Of a stretch of DNA of 64,000 nucleotides, positions 16,488 to 26,992 are shown one piece after another (within the stretch, counting starts at the first letter, position 1; the number at the start of each line of letters is the position of its first letter). The position numbers were made by a program, and so were the translations under genes. The stretch is taken from the NCBI RefSeq assembly GCF_000716605.1, contig NZ_JNXE01000012.1, positions 1-64,000 of the forward strand, given 5' to 3'. This DNA is from Streptomyces sp. NRRL F-525 (GTDB lineage Bacteria; Actinomycetota; Actinomycetes; Streptomycetales; Streptomycetaceae). The notes under the pieces are model-generated. The model was not told where the DNA came from, did not search any database, and worked only from the letters and a program-made list of their open reading frames with translations.

Positions 16488-16973
16488 TCAGGGACCGACC
16501 GTGGGTCCGATGCTCCGCAGTTCCTGCACGGTTCCCCCGAGCCTGGATCGGAACCCCTCCAGCAACTCGGGCACCGCGCTGACGACCCAACGGGTACCGA
16601 CGAGGTACTTGCCGCCGTAGATGGCGGCACTGTCGAGCCAGGTCACCTTGAACCGCTCCTCGGGGAAGGTGGTGATCCGGTACTCGCCCTGCTTCGTACG
16701 GCACAGCCCCTCGCGCAACTCCTCCGCCTCGACCCGGATCTCGGCGGTGCACCCGGTCAGCCCGGCGATCACCTCGACCTTGGCGGGGGCGACGACTCCG
16801 GCCTCGGGGGCGGCGGTCACAGCAGTGGGAGTGGCCTTCCGTCTCCCCTCGGCGCCGTCCTCGCCACCGCCGCAGGCCACGGCCAGCGGGAGCAGGGCGA
16901 GTGCGGCACCTCGGCGCAGGCGGGAGGTGTGTCCTGGGCGGGGTGACGACTGCGGTGTCTGGGGGTGGGTCAT
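16488..16973 (-). CDS. Putative lipoprotein
   Basis: 161 aa from ATG 16973 (a TTG at 17009 is an alternative; neither has a strong ribosome site). A positively charged stretch TSRLRRGAALALLPLAVACGGG ends in a lipobox-like LAVAC, so the mature protein would be anchored on the outer face of the membrane through Cys. The mature part has a short Thr/Ala-rich linker then a globular domain with two further Cys (LTGCTAEI, EGLCRTK). No named family is recognised. It is convergent with the oxidoreductase, 8 bases apart. Confidence 0.65.
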   Translation of the reverse strand: MTHPQTPQSSPRPGHTSRLRRGAALALLPLAVACGGGEDGAEGRRKATPTAVTAAPEAGVVAPAKVEVIAGLTGCTAEIRVEAEELREGLCRTKQGEYRITTFPEERFKVTWLDSAAIYGGKYLVGTRWVVSAVPELLEGFRSRLGGTVQELRSIGPTVGP

Positions 16974-17195
16974 GACAGGGGGTACGGGGGTGGTGGGGCG
17001 GCTGTTCAAGAGGTTCGCCGTGCCGGATCGCCGCTCCCCCGCCCTGGGCGAGCCTGCGGATCCACCGGGGGCCCGATTCGGACGGAAGTACCAAGAGTGA
17101 AGTCACCGAACTCGCACCTGGCACAACCCCCGTCGCTGACACGCTGGTTGAGGTGATCGGGTCAGCTCGGTGAGCTGTGCTGTCGGGGGGCGGGC

Positions 17196-17951
17196 GTGGC
17201 GGTTCGGCAGGCTGTTGGAGGCGAGGGGCCGCGTCATGTCGCGTGCGTGATGGACGGGAACGGGCGGTGGGCGGCGCAGCGGGCGTTGCCTCGTACGTCT
17301 GGGCACCGTGCCGCGGAGACCACCGCGATCGACGTCATCGAGGCGGCGCGGGCGGCCGGAGTCGAGTGGCTGAGCATGTACGCGTTCTCCACCGAGAACT
17401 GGGGGCGTCCGAGCGCCGAGGTCGATTTCCTCATGCGGCTGGTACGCCGGGTGGTGCGCAAGCACGCGCCGCTGCTGCACGCGCGGGGGATCCGCTGCCG
17501 CTTCCTCGGGGTCACCGATCCCCGCATCCCCCCGGCGCTGGCCCGGGACTTCGCCGACCTGATGACGCTGACCGCCGACAACCGCGGCCTGACGCTGACC
17601 GTCGCCTTCGATCACGGCGGGCGCCGGGACATCGTCGAGGCCGCGCGGTCGCTGATCCGCGACGGCGTGCCGGCCGACGGCGTGACCGAGCAGACCTTCG
17701 CCGCCCATCTGCCCTTCCCCGACACCCCCGATGTGGACCTGGTCATCCGTACCTCGGGTGAGCAGCGCATCTCCAACTTCATGCTGTGGCAGGTCGCGTA
17801 CGCCGAGTGGGTCTTCCCGCCGGTGCTGTGGCCCGACTTCCGCGCCCCGCACTTCCTGGAGTGCCTGCACGCCTACCGGCAGCGCGAACGCCGGTTCGGC
17901 GGTGTCCCGCACGGCCTCCCGCCCCTCCCGAACGGAGAACTTCGATCGTGA
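17196..17951 (+). CDS. cis-Prenyltransferase (undecaprenyl-diphosphate-synthase family)
   Basis: 251 aa, GTG 17196. The signature blocks of Z-type isoprenyl diphosphate synthases are all present: HVACVMDGNGRWAAQRAL with the catalytic Asp near residue 20, MYAFSTENWGRP, VAFDHGGRRDIVEA and IRTSGEQRISNFMLWQVAYAEW. The enzyme adds isopentenyl units in cis to an allylic diphosphate. The usual NYGGR is changed to FDHGGR. A housekeeping uppS normally lies elsewhere in Streptomyces, so this is likely a paralogue of different chain length. Its stop overlaps the DUF2236 gene by GTGA and it starts the isoprenoid-like cluster. Confidence 0.88.
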   Translation: MAVRQAVGGEGPRHVACVMDGNGRWAAQRALPRTSGHRAAETTAIDVIEAARAAGVEWLSMYAFSTENWGRPSAEVDFLMRLVRRVVRKHAPLLHARGIRCRFLGVTDPRIPPALARDFADLMTLTADNRGLTLTVAFDHGGRRDIVEAARSLIRDGVPADGVTEQTFAAHLPFPDTPDVDLVIRTSGEQRISNFMLWQVAYAEWVFPPVLWPDFRAPHFLECLHAYRQRERRFGGVPHGLPPLPNGELRS

Positions 17952-19453
17952 CCGACGTGACCGACGTGACCGACGCGGGTTCCGGCATCCCCCAACAGCC
18001 GCACCCAGCTGGAGACTTGACGCCCATGTTCGGCCCGGACTCCCACTTCGACGAGCTCCTCAACGATCCTCGCTGGGCCCTGGCCATCGTGCGGGCGACC
18101 GTACTGGAGGCCGCGCATCCGCAGGTCGGCGCCGCCCTGCTCGACAGCTCCACGTTCGTCGCCCACCCTTGGCGCAGGCTGCAGAACACCTTCCTGAGCC
18201 TGCGGCGCATGTTCGGCGCCGACGACGACGTACGACAGCGGGAGGCGGCGCGGCTCAACCGGCTGCACGCGCGGCTGAACGGGACCGACGCCCGCGACCG
18301 GCCGTACGACGCGTTGGACCCCGCTACGCGCGCCTGGGTGGTGGCGACGCTGTTCGAGAGCACCGTCACCATGTTCCGGCTGAGCGGACAGCCCCTGGAA
18401 CAGCGGGCGATGGAGAGGCTGTACGCCGAATTCCAGGCATTCCTCGGCGCTTTGGGGGACGAAGCCGGTCAACTGCCCGCCACGCTCCCCGAGTTCTGGC
18501 AGTACTACGACCGTGTGGTGGAGGAGGAGCTGGAGAACACGGAGGCGATGCGCATCATCCTCTACAAGCTCTTCGACCACCTTCCCGCTCCGCCGCTGCT
18601 GAACGGTCTGCCCACCCTGTGGGCGCTCGGCCGCGCGGTCGGCGGTCCGGTCATGGGAGCCATCACGGTGGCCTCGCTGCCCGAGCCGTTCCGCCGCCGG
18701 GCGGGGCTGCCCGAACTGCCCGGCGCCCAGACGCTGATGCAGAGCGCGTACCTGACCGTGGGCCTGGCCCGTTTCCTGCCCGACGGCTGGATCCGGGCCG
18801 AGAACATCGCCGACCTGCTGGCGCTCACCCCCGACAGCGACGACCCCCGCGCCCGGACCGTCCGCGCCCTGCACGACAGGATGAAGCGGGCCGGCGCCTT
18901 CCTCCGGCTCGTCACGCCCTTCGGCGCGGAACCGGAACCGGGACCGGAGTCCACCGCACCCGGAGCGATCCGGCGCGACGCGGAGGAGTTCTTCCGCGAG
19001 GTGCTGGACCAGACCGGCGACGGCTACGTGGACTGGCCCGACCTCGCCGCGATGGCCCGTGAGCTGTCCACCCGCCTCGACCTCGACGAGCCCGAGGAGA
19101 CCAGGCTCTACAACGCCTACGCCGACTGGTGGCGGGAACTCCAGAGCGCCCTCGACACCGACGGCGACGGCCGCGTCAGCGCCCAGGAGTACGCCGCGGC
19201 CACCCCGTCCCTGGCCGGACCCGCGCTGATCAGAGTGGCGGAGGTCCTCTTCGACGCCACCGACAGGAACGGCGACCAGCGCATCGACGCGGACGAGTAC
19301 CGGGCCCTGTTCCGGACCGCGTTCCGTCGCGACACCGCAGGCGCAGGCACCGGCGGCGCGTACACCCGTAGCGCGTTCGTCAAGGACTTCCTGTCCTTCA
19401 TGTCCGGCCGACAGCGCTCGACACCGTACGACCCGCTGCTCGCCCAGGCGTGA
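17948..19453 (+). CDS. DUF2236 (MpaB/Lcp-like) oxygenase with C-terminal EF-hands
   Basis: 501 aa from GTG 17948, coupled to the prenyltransferase. Residues ~35-300 match DUF2236: VRATVLEAAHPQVGAAL (conserved His), HPWRRLQNTF, NRLHARLNG, WVVATLFESTVTMFRL and LPEFWQYYDRVVEEEL. DUF2236 includes the rubber oxygenase Lcp and the fungal MpaB oxygenase, both of which oxidatively cleave isoprenoid chains. The C-terminal ~150 residues carry three EF-hand-like loops: DQTGDGYVDWPDL, DTDGDGRVSAQEY and DRNGDQRIDADEY. The last two have a complete calcium-binding pattern. Calcium control of an oxygenase is unusual; function here is inference from family and neighbours. Confidence 0.82.
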   Translation: MTDVTDVTDAGSGIPQQPHPAGDLTPMFGPDSHFDELLNDPRWALAIVRATVLEAAHPQVGAALLDSSTFVAHPWRRLQNTFLSLRRMFGADDDVRQREAARLNRLHARLNGTDARDRPYDALDPATRAWVVATLFESTVTMFRLSGQPLEQRAMERLYAEFQAFLGALGDEAGQLPATLPEFWQYYDRVVEEELENTEAMRIILYKLFDHLPAPPLLNGLPTLWALGRAVGGPVMGAITVASLPEPFRRRAGLPELPGAQTLMQSAYLTVGLARFLPDGWIRAENIADLLALTPDSDDPRARTVRALHDRMKRAGAFLRLVTPFGAEPEPGPESTAPGAIRRDAEEFFREVLDQTGDGYVDWPDLAAMARELSTRLDLDEPEETRLYNAYADWWRELQSALDTDGDGRVSAQEYAAATPSLAGPALIRVAEVLFDATDRNGDQRIDADEYRALFRTAFRRDTAGAGTGGAYTRSAFVKDFLSFMSGRQRSTPYDPLLAQA

Positions 19454-19540
19454 TCACCGGCCGTACGTTCCCGGCCCATGGATAGTGGCCAGTAGGCAGT
19501 AGCTGCTGGTCGGACGGTTCCGGCCTCCGGGAAGGAACTC

Positions 19541-20806
19541 ATGACGCATCGGGCCAAGGACACCGCCGCCACAACCACAACCACAACAACTACCGCCACC
19601 GCGATCCTCGAAAGCCTGCTCGGCGACGAGGGGTCAGCCGACCCCTTTCCGTTGTTCGAGCGGGCCCGGACACTCGGACCCGTCCTGCCCACCGACGACG
19701 GCACCCTGCTGGTGACCGGCTATCCGGAGGCGGAACGGCTGACGCGCGACCGCGCTTTCGGGATCCTGAACGGCGAGACGCGCGAACCGTCCGGCCCCGG
19801 CGTCCCCGGGCATCTGTCGCGGCGGATCGTCGGCGCCTCCCTCTTGGAGACCGACCCGCCCCGGCACACCCGTCTCCGTTCCTTGGTCGCGTCGTTCTTC
19901 GCGGCCCGCAGGATCCCCGCGCTCGAACCGCTGATCGCGGCGGCGGTGGACGACCTGCTCGACGAGATGGCGGAGCGCGCGGGCCCCTCCGGCACCCTCG
20001 ACTTCATGGAGGCCTTCGCCTCCCGGCTGCCGATGAGCGTGATCTGCGAGCTGATGGGCGTACCGAAGGAGGACCGGCACAGGTTCCGCGCCCCCGCGTC
20101 GGCCCTCACCCGCTCGCTGGAGATCGTCACACCCCCCGAGGTCGTACGGACGGCCGACACCGCGGCGGCCGAACTCGTCGAGTATTTCTCGGACTTGGCC
20201 GCCCGGCGCCGCGCGGAGCCACGGGACGACCTCGTGAGCGCGCTGTCAACTGCCGCCGTAGGGACGGAGTCCCGCCTCAGCGAGCACGAGATGCTGTCCA
20301 TGTTCGTCCTGCTTCTCGTGTCCGGTTTCGAGACGACCTCCCATCTGCTCGGCAACGCCCTCGCCCTCGCCTTCCAACACCCCTTGGCAGCCGACGAGTT
20401 GCGCGAGGGGCGGACTCCCGCCCTCGGATTCACCGATGAGGTGCTGCGCCTGGAGGCCTCCGTCCAGTACGCGGCCCGGGTGCCGCTCCGCGAGGGGCTC
20501 GACGTCGGCGGGGTACCCGCGCCCCTCGGCACGGTCGCCCTGGTGTTCCTCGGTGCCGCCAACCGTGACCCGAGGCGGTACGACCGCCCGGCGGAGTTCG
20601 ACCCCCTGCGCACCGGCCCCCAGCCGCTGGCCTTCGGCGGCGGCGCCCACTTCTGCCTGGGCGCCCCGCTGGCCAGGCTGGAGGCGAGCGTGGCGCTGCC
20701 CGCGCTGCTGCGGCGCTTCCCCCGGTTGCGCCTCGCCGGGGAGCCGGTCCGGAGGTACGGATTCATGCTGCGCGGTTACGAGGAACTGCCCGTCGCGCTC
20801 GGCTGA
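19541..20806 (+). CDS. Cytochrome P450
   Basis: 421 aa with ribosome site GGAAGGAA. The N-terminus has a run of eight threonines (residues 11-18), a low-complexity tract. P450 signatures: I-helix LLLVSGFETTSH, K-helix ExxR in DEVLRLEASVQ and heme loop FGGGAHFCLGAPLA with the axial Cys near residue 369. It is a class I bacterial P450, so needs ferredoxin and reductase from elsewhere. It sits 87 bases after the DUF2236 gene and 219 bases before a second P450, suggesting it hydroxylates or otherwise tailors the isoprenoid made by the cluster. Confidence 0.92.
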   Translation: MTHRAKDTAATTTTTTTTATAILESLLGDEGSADPFPLFERARTLGPVLPTDDGTLLVTGYPEAERLTRDRAFGILNGETREPSGPGVPGHLSRRIVGASLLETDPPRHTRLRSLVASFFAARRIPALEPLIAAAVDDLLDEMAERAGPSGTLDFMEAFASRLPMSVICELMGVPKEDRHRFRAPASALTRSLEIVTPPEVVRTADTAAAELVEYFSDLAARRRAEPRDDLVSALSTAAVGTESRLSEHEMLSMFVLLLVSGFETTSHLLGNALALAFQHPLAADELREGRTPALGFTDEVLRLEASVQYAARVPLREGLDVGGVPAPLGTVALVFLGAANRDPRRYDRPAEFDPLRTGPQPLAFGGGAHFCLGAPLARLEASVALPALLRRFPRLRLAGEPVRRYGFMLRGYEELPVALG

Positions 20807-20929
20807 TATTCGCACTGCCGTTCCCCGCCTCCTTCGTTACGGGCACGCATTGCCACCCAAACCACACGCAAGCAGACAGAACACCCAGAGCATGCCTGAG
20901 GGGATAGTTAAGCTGCAATGCGCTAATAG

Positions 20930-21010
20930 GCCGCATAACGAAGCATTTCTTTTCTCTCCTCCGTAAGTATCCGTAAGCAAGGGAGAGACGAAAAGGAAGA
21001 GACAAAGAGG
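20930..21010 (+). promoter_or_regulatory. AT-rich gap upstream of second P450
   Basis: The stretch around 20900-21010 (for example GGATAGTTAAGCTGCAATGC and TTTCTTTTCTCTCC) is markedly less GC-rich than its neighbours and contains direct CCGTAAG repeats near 20960-20980 (CCGTAAGTATCCGTAAGC). It most likely holds a promoter for the second P450; no consensus boxes are clear. Confidence 0.35.
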
Positions 21011-21025
21011 ACCGGAGAGGACCAG

Positions 21026-22246
21026 GTGGATCCGGAAACGCTGTTGTTCTCGATGTTCACCCCGGAGGGCAGGGTCAACCCGTACCCCGCACTCGCGGAA
21101 TTACGGCGGACCGAACCCATCTACTACCACCCCGGATTCAACACGTATTTCCTGACGCGATTCGCGGACTGTCAGGCCGTCCTCACCGATCCCGCATTCC
21201 TGGTGCCCGATCTCGACTGGTGCGCGCGCGAACTGCCCGACTGGCGTGACCGGCCGAGCGCGGAATTCTTCTACTCCTCGCTGCTGCGCAGCAACGGCAC
21301 GGACCACGCGCGGCTACGGCGGCTCGTGGGCGGCGCGTTCAGCGCGCGCCGGGTCGCCGCGCTGCGGCACACCGTGCGGGACATCACCGCGCGCCTGCTC
21401 GACGACTTCGCCGACGCCACCTCGGACGGCGGCAGCGCCGACTTCCAGGAACTGGTGGGGTATCCGCTGCCCGTCACCGTCGTAGGCCATCTCATCGGGG
21501 TGCCCGTCGAGGAGCAGCGGCAGTTCCACGGGCTGGGGCAGGACGCCGGGCGGCTGCTCGAACCCGTCCGGTCCCCCGAGGACTGGCGGCGCGCCGACCT
21601 CGCCGTCGTAGCACTGCGCGCGTACTTCACCGGCCTCATCGCCCTGCGCAGGGCACGGCCCGCCGACGACCTCACCTCGCTCCTGCTGGCGGTGCGCGAC
21701 ACCGACGACGGTCGGCTCACCGAGGCCGAACTCGTCGACATCCTCGTGCTCGTCCTGATCGCCGGTTTCGAGACCACCGCCGGGCTCCTCGGGCTCGCGG
21801 TGCACGCGCTGCTGGCCCACCGGGACCAGTGGGACCTGCTCGTGAGCGGACCCGAACTGGCCGCGCGGGCCGTGGAGGAGAGCCTGCGCTGGGACACCCC
21901 GGTGCAGATGACGGAGCGCATCGCCGCCGGGCCCGTCGACGTGGCCGGGGTGACCGTCCCCGAGGGCGCCAACGTGACCACCGTGCTGGCCGCCGCCAAC
22001 CGCGACCCCGAACGCCACGCGGACCCCGACACGTTCGACATCCGGCGCGCCGACATCAAGGTGCTCGGCTTCAGCGCGGGACTCCACTACTGCCTCGGCG
22101 CGGCGCTCGCCCGCGTGGAGGCCGCCGAACTCCTCGAACAACTCCCCAGACGCTTCCCGACCTTGACCGCGTCCGCCCCACCCCACCGCCGCGAGTCCAT
22201 CAGCCTCCGCTCCTTCGAGAACCTCCCACTGACGACAAAGCCCTGA
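21026..22246 (+). CDS. Cytochrome P450
   Basis: 406 aa from GTG 21026 with GGAGAGGACCAG upstream. It has I-helix VLIAGFETTAGL, K-helix EESLRWDTPVQ, and heme loop LGFSAGLHYCLGAALA. The heme loop reads FSAGLHYC rather than FGxGxHxC, so one glycine position is altered. The two P450s of this locus share only family-level features, so they probably have different tasks. It ends the cluster; a 219-base, unusually AT-rich gap before it suggests it may have its own promoter. Confidence 0.92.
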   Translation: MDPETLLFSMFTPEGRVNPYPALAELRRTEPIYYHPGFNTYFLTRFADCQAVLTDPAFLVPDLDWCARELPDWRDRPSAEFFYSSLLRSNGTDHARLRRLVGGAFSARRVAALRHTVRDITARLLDDFADATSDGGSADFQELVGYPLPVTVVGHLIGVPVEEQRQFHGLGQDAGRLLEPVRSPEDWRRADLAVVALRAYFTGLIALRRARPADDLTSLLLAVRDTDDGRLTEAELVDILVLVLIAGFETTAGLLGLAVHALLAHRDQWDLLVSGPELAARAVEESLRWDTPVQMTERIAAGPVDVAGVTVPEGANVTTVLAAANRDPERHADPDTFDIRRADIKVLGFSAGLHYCLGAALARVEAAELLEQLPRRFPTLTASAPPHRRESISLRSFENLPLTTKP

Positions 22247-22286
22247 CGCCCCCCAGCCATCCGCATGCGTCCACCCCACCCCCCTA

Positions 22287-22330
22287 AGGGGCGCGGGGAA
22301 CTGCGCGCCCAGCCCCCACCCACCCGCACC
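22287..22330. repeat. Interspersed GGGGCGCGGGGAACTGCGCG-type repeat, copy 1
   Basis: A ~43-base GC-rich element (AGGGGCGCGGGGAACTGCGC followed by a CCCAGCCCCCA block) lies just after the P450 gene. A near-identical copy occurs at 38023-38072. Sequences of this shape are frequent in Streptomyces genomes as dispersed short repeats. It may also act as a transcription terminator here. Confidence 0.7.
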
Positions 22331-22398
22331 CCGCACACAGCCCAAACCACCCAGCCGCAACCCCGGCGCCTCTAAGCCGCCCTCCAGCCAGCGCCGCG

Positions 22399-23445
22399 TC
22401 ACGGCTCAGTGGTCTCCGATTCGAGCCGCGCCCGCGTAGCCGCCCCATACACCCCCAGCGTGTCGGAAGTGATGCCGCGGGCCAGTTGGTAGGTGCGTAC
22501 TGACGTCTGGACCTGTTTGTCGAAGATGCCGTTGTCGGGGCCGGTGTAGAGCCTCAACTGGGTCAGACGGAGCTGGAGTTCGGTTACCTCGGGGCCTTCG
22601 TCGCCGCGTTGGAGGACCGGGGCGGGGGTGGCGCTGCTCTGGCGGTTCGTGGCGGAGGCCGTTGACGCGGTGGTGGTGGGGGTCGGGGTCTCGCTGGCGT
22701 TCGCGGACTGCGATGCCGTAGCCGACGGGGTCGATGACGCCGTCGGTGACGGGGTCTCGCTGGGTGACGGGGTCGGGGACGCCGACGTCGGCCGGGCGGA
22801 CGTGGAGCTGGTTGTGGACGGTGTGGTCCGTGCCGCGCTCTTCGACGCCGTCGGGACGCTTCCCCGTACGTCCTGAGGGGCCGCCTCGTCCCGCGACGGG
22901 GGCTCGTACGAGAACATGCCGCTCGCGAAACCCGCCACCGCGGCCACCGCCACGACGGCTCCCGTGACGGCGAGGAGGACGGTGCGGCGACGGCGCGGGC
23001 GGTCCTCGTCGTCCGTCGGCGGTTCCGGGGCGTCCCCGTCGCCCTCGCCGCTCCCGCCGTCCGCGAACAGGCTCAGGTCCGTCGGGACGGGGGCCGTGTC
23101 CGACGGAGCCCGGAGAGAAGCCGGTGCGGCCGGGTTCGGCGGCACCGCTCGCAGCAGCATCGTCTCCTCGACCGCCGGGAGCTGCTGGGTCTCACCCTCG
23201 GGTGTCGACGGTGTCGACGGTGTCGCCGGTGTCGCCGGTGCGGGCGGCTGCTCCCGCGCGGGGCTGTCCAGTTCCACATACGGTCTGATCCGGAGCGGGT
23301 CGAAGTCCTCCGCCGCTGCCGCCTCCGCCGTGCGCGCGTCGCGCAGCGCGTCGGACGCCCGTTGGGTGCAGGCGCAGGACGGGGAGCCGTCGGCTGCCCG
23401 GGGTGCCCCGCACTGCGGGCATATGTGGCCCTTCGCCTCGTTCAC
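22399..23445 (-). CDS. Membrane-anchored peptidoglycan-binding protein with zinc-ribbon-like N-terminus
   Basis: 348 aa from GTG 23445, with GGGAGG upstream. The N-terminus ICPQCGAPRAADGSPSCAC has four Cys in a CxxC...CxC pattern, likely a small zinc ribbon in the cytoplasm. A basic stretch then a single membrane segment (VLLAVTGAVVAVAAVAGF, near 175-195) follows, then a ~90-residue Ser/Thr/Pro-rich linker and a C-terminal PG_binding_1 domain (GDEGPEVTELQLRLTQL...VYGAATRARLE). The layout points to a protein that joins an intracellular Zn-module to the cell wall. It is divergent from the MFS gene. Confidence 0.8.
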   Translation of the reverse strand: MNEAKGHICPQCGAPRAADGSPSCACTQRASDALRDARTAEAAAAEDFDPLRIRPYVELDSPAREQPPAPATPATPSTPSTPEGETQQLPAVEETMLLRAVPPNPAAPASLRAPSDTAPVPTDLSLFADGGSGEGDGDAPEPPTDDEDRPRRRRTVLLAVTGAVVAVAAVAGFASGMFSYEPPSRDEAAPQDVRGSVPTASKSAARTTPSTTSSTSARPTSASPTPSPSETPSPTASSTPSATASQSANASETPTPTTTASTASATNRQSSATPAPVLQRGDEGPEVTELQLRLTQLRLYTGPDNGIFDKQVQTSVRTYQLARGITSDTLGVYGAATRARLESETTEP

Positions 23446-23581
23446 GTGTTCGTCCCTCCCCGTCGAACTCCAGAGGTTATGCGGATCTCCTTCACGTCGT
23501 CTCCTCCGACCCCCGGAATGACAGCTTCCAAACGGACTCAACAGGCCGTAACCCGCCATACCGATCACCATGGATGTGTAA

Positions 23582-25684
<2,103 letters not shown>

Positions 25685-25686
25685 GG

Positions 25687-26178
25687 TCAGCCGAGGTTCT
25701 TGCGGAACCAGTGTTCCGCGTACGGGTCCTCGTTGTGCCGCCCGGTCTCCTCGTAGCCGAGCCGTGTGTACAGGGCGCGTGCCTCCACCAGGTCGTTCCG
25801 GGTGTCGAGGATCATCACCTTGGCGCCCAGCTCGCGGGCGGCGTCCTCGGCGGCCGTCACGAGCCTCGGGGCGCCGCCCCGGCCGCGCATCCCCTCGTGG
25901 ACGAAGACCCTCGTCAGCTCGGCGGTCGTCGCGTCGAGAAGCCGTACGCCCGCCGATCCGGCCGCCGTGCCCTCGTACCACCCCACCAGCAACTGGCCGC
26001 CGGGCGGGGCCAGTTCGGAGCCGGTGCGGGCGGAGATCTCCCGCTCCAGCTCGGCGGGGTCCGTCCGGCGGTTCTCGTGCAGCAGGTACCAGCGGTCGCT
26101 GACCTCGGTGTAGTACGCCCGCCAGAGCGCGGCGGCGACGGGGGAGTCGTAGGGTTCCGGGGTGATCGTCCAGGTCAT
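25687..26178 (-). CDS. GNAT N-acetyltransferase
   Basis: 163 aa. The acetyl-CoA-binding motif A is HEGMRGRGGAPRLV (R-G-x-G-G/A pattern), after ELTRVFV (beta-4), and the C-terminal ARALYTRLGYEETGR closes the fold. GNAT enzymes acetylate small amines or proteins; the substrate is unknown. It is convergent with the MFS gene, two bases apart. Confidence 0.85.
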   Translation of the reverse strand: MTWTITPEPYDSPVAAALWRAYYTEVSDRWYLLHENRRTDPAELEREISARTGSELAPPGGQLLVGWYEGTAAGSAGVRLLDATTAELTRVFVHEGMRGRGGAPRLVTAAEDAARELGAKVMILDTRNDLVEARALYTRLGYEETGRHNEDPYAEHWFRKNLG

Positions 26179-26188
26179 GCCGCCATTG

Positions 26189-26815
26189 TCAGGAGCCGGT
26201 GGGGGAGCGGCGCAACCGAATATGGGTCACCTCGGGGGAGTCCAGGACCTGGGTCTTCTGCCACTCGATCTGCGCGTCGCCCACGTTGTCGAACAGCCGC
26301 CGCCCGCCGCACACGAGCACCGGCACGACATGCAGGAGGAGTTCGTCCAGCCACCCGGCACGGATGAACTGCTGGACCAGATCGGCACCCCCGGCCAGGG
26401 AGACGTCCTTGCCCCCGGCCGCCTCACGGGCCAGCTCCAGCGCTCGGCCGGGACCCTCGGTGACGAAGTGGTAGGTCGTACCGCCCTTCTTCACCACCGA
26501 CTCGCGCGGCTGGTGGGTGACCACGAACACCGGTGCGTGGAACGGCGGTTCGTCACCCCACGGGGTCTCCCCGCTGACGAACATCCCGTGCCCCATGACC
26601 ACCGGCCCCAGCCGCTCGATCCACTCGGCGAGCAACTCGTCGTCCGGGCCGCCCGCCCCGCCCGCCATCCCCTGCATCTTGCGGAAGCTCCGCAGCCCGA
26701 ACACCCACGCGTGCAGCCGCTCCCCGCCGATACCCAGCGGATGCTCCCGCCCCGACTCCGGCCCCGCGATGTACCCGTCCAGCGACACGGCCAGCCGTGC
26801 GACAACCTCACCCAT
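26189..26815 (-). CDS. Dihydrofolate-reductase-like (RibD C-terminal) family protein
   Basis: 208 aa from ATG 26815 with a strong GGAGG site. MGEVVARLAVSLDGYIAG opens the RibD_C/DHFR fold; ERLGPVVMGHGMFVSG and DVSLAGGADLVQQFIRAGWLDELLLHVVPVLVCGG are the rest of the signature. Members reduce pyrimidine-like or other substrates with NADPH, many of unknown specificity. It lies 10 bases from the GNAT gene, likely one operon on the minus strand. Confidence 0.83.
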   Translation of the reverse strand: MGEVVARLAVSLDGYIAGPESGREHPLGIGGERLHAWVFGLRSFRKMQGMAGGAGGPDDELLAEWIERLGPVVMGHGMFVSGETPWGDEPPFHAPVFVVTHQPRESVVKKGGTTYHFVTEGPGRALELAREAAGGKDVSLAGGADLVQQFIRAGWLDELLLHVVPVLVCGGRRLFDNVGDAQIEWQKTQVLDSPEVTHIRLRRSPTGS

Positions 26816-26992
26816 GACAACCTCCTCGATCGGTCCTTACCCGTGCGTCGAACGGGGCGGGGCGCAATCGACACACCGGCACCATGAATTCCGCCGAGGT
26901 GTGGCCGTCGTTTGAAGAGGGCCTTTGAGGCAACCCGGTAGGGGAACCGACCGACTACGAGAGCCGGTTGGCCCAAAACCCGGAAGGCACTC

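Noticed and set aside
17948-19453. Terpene synthase signature in the oxygenase
   Set aside because: No DDxxD or NSE motif; the acidic motifs belong to EF-hand loops.
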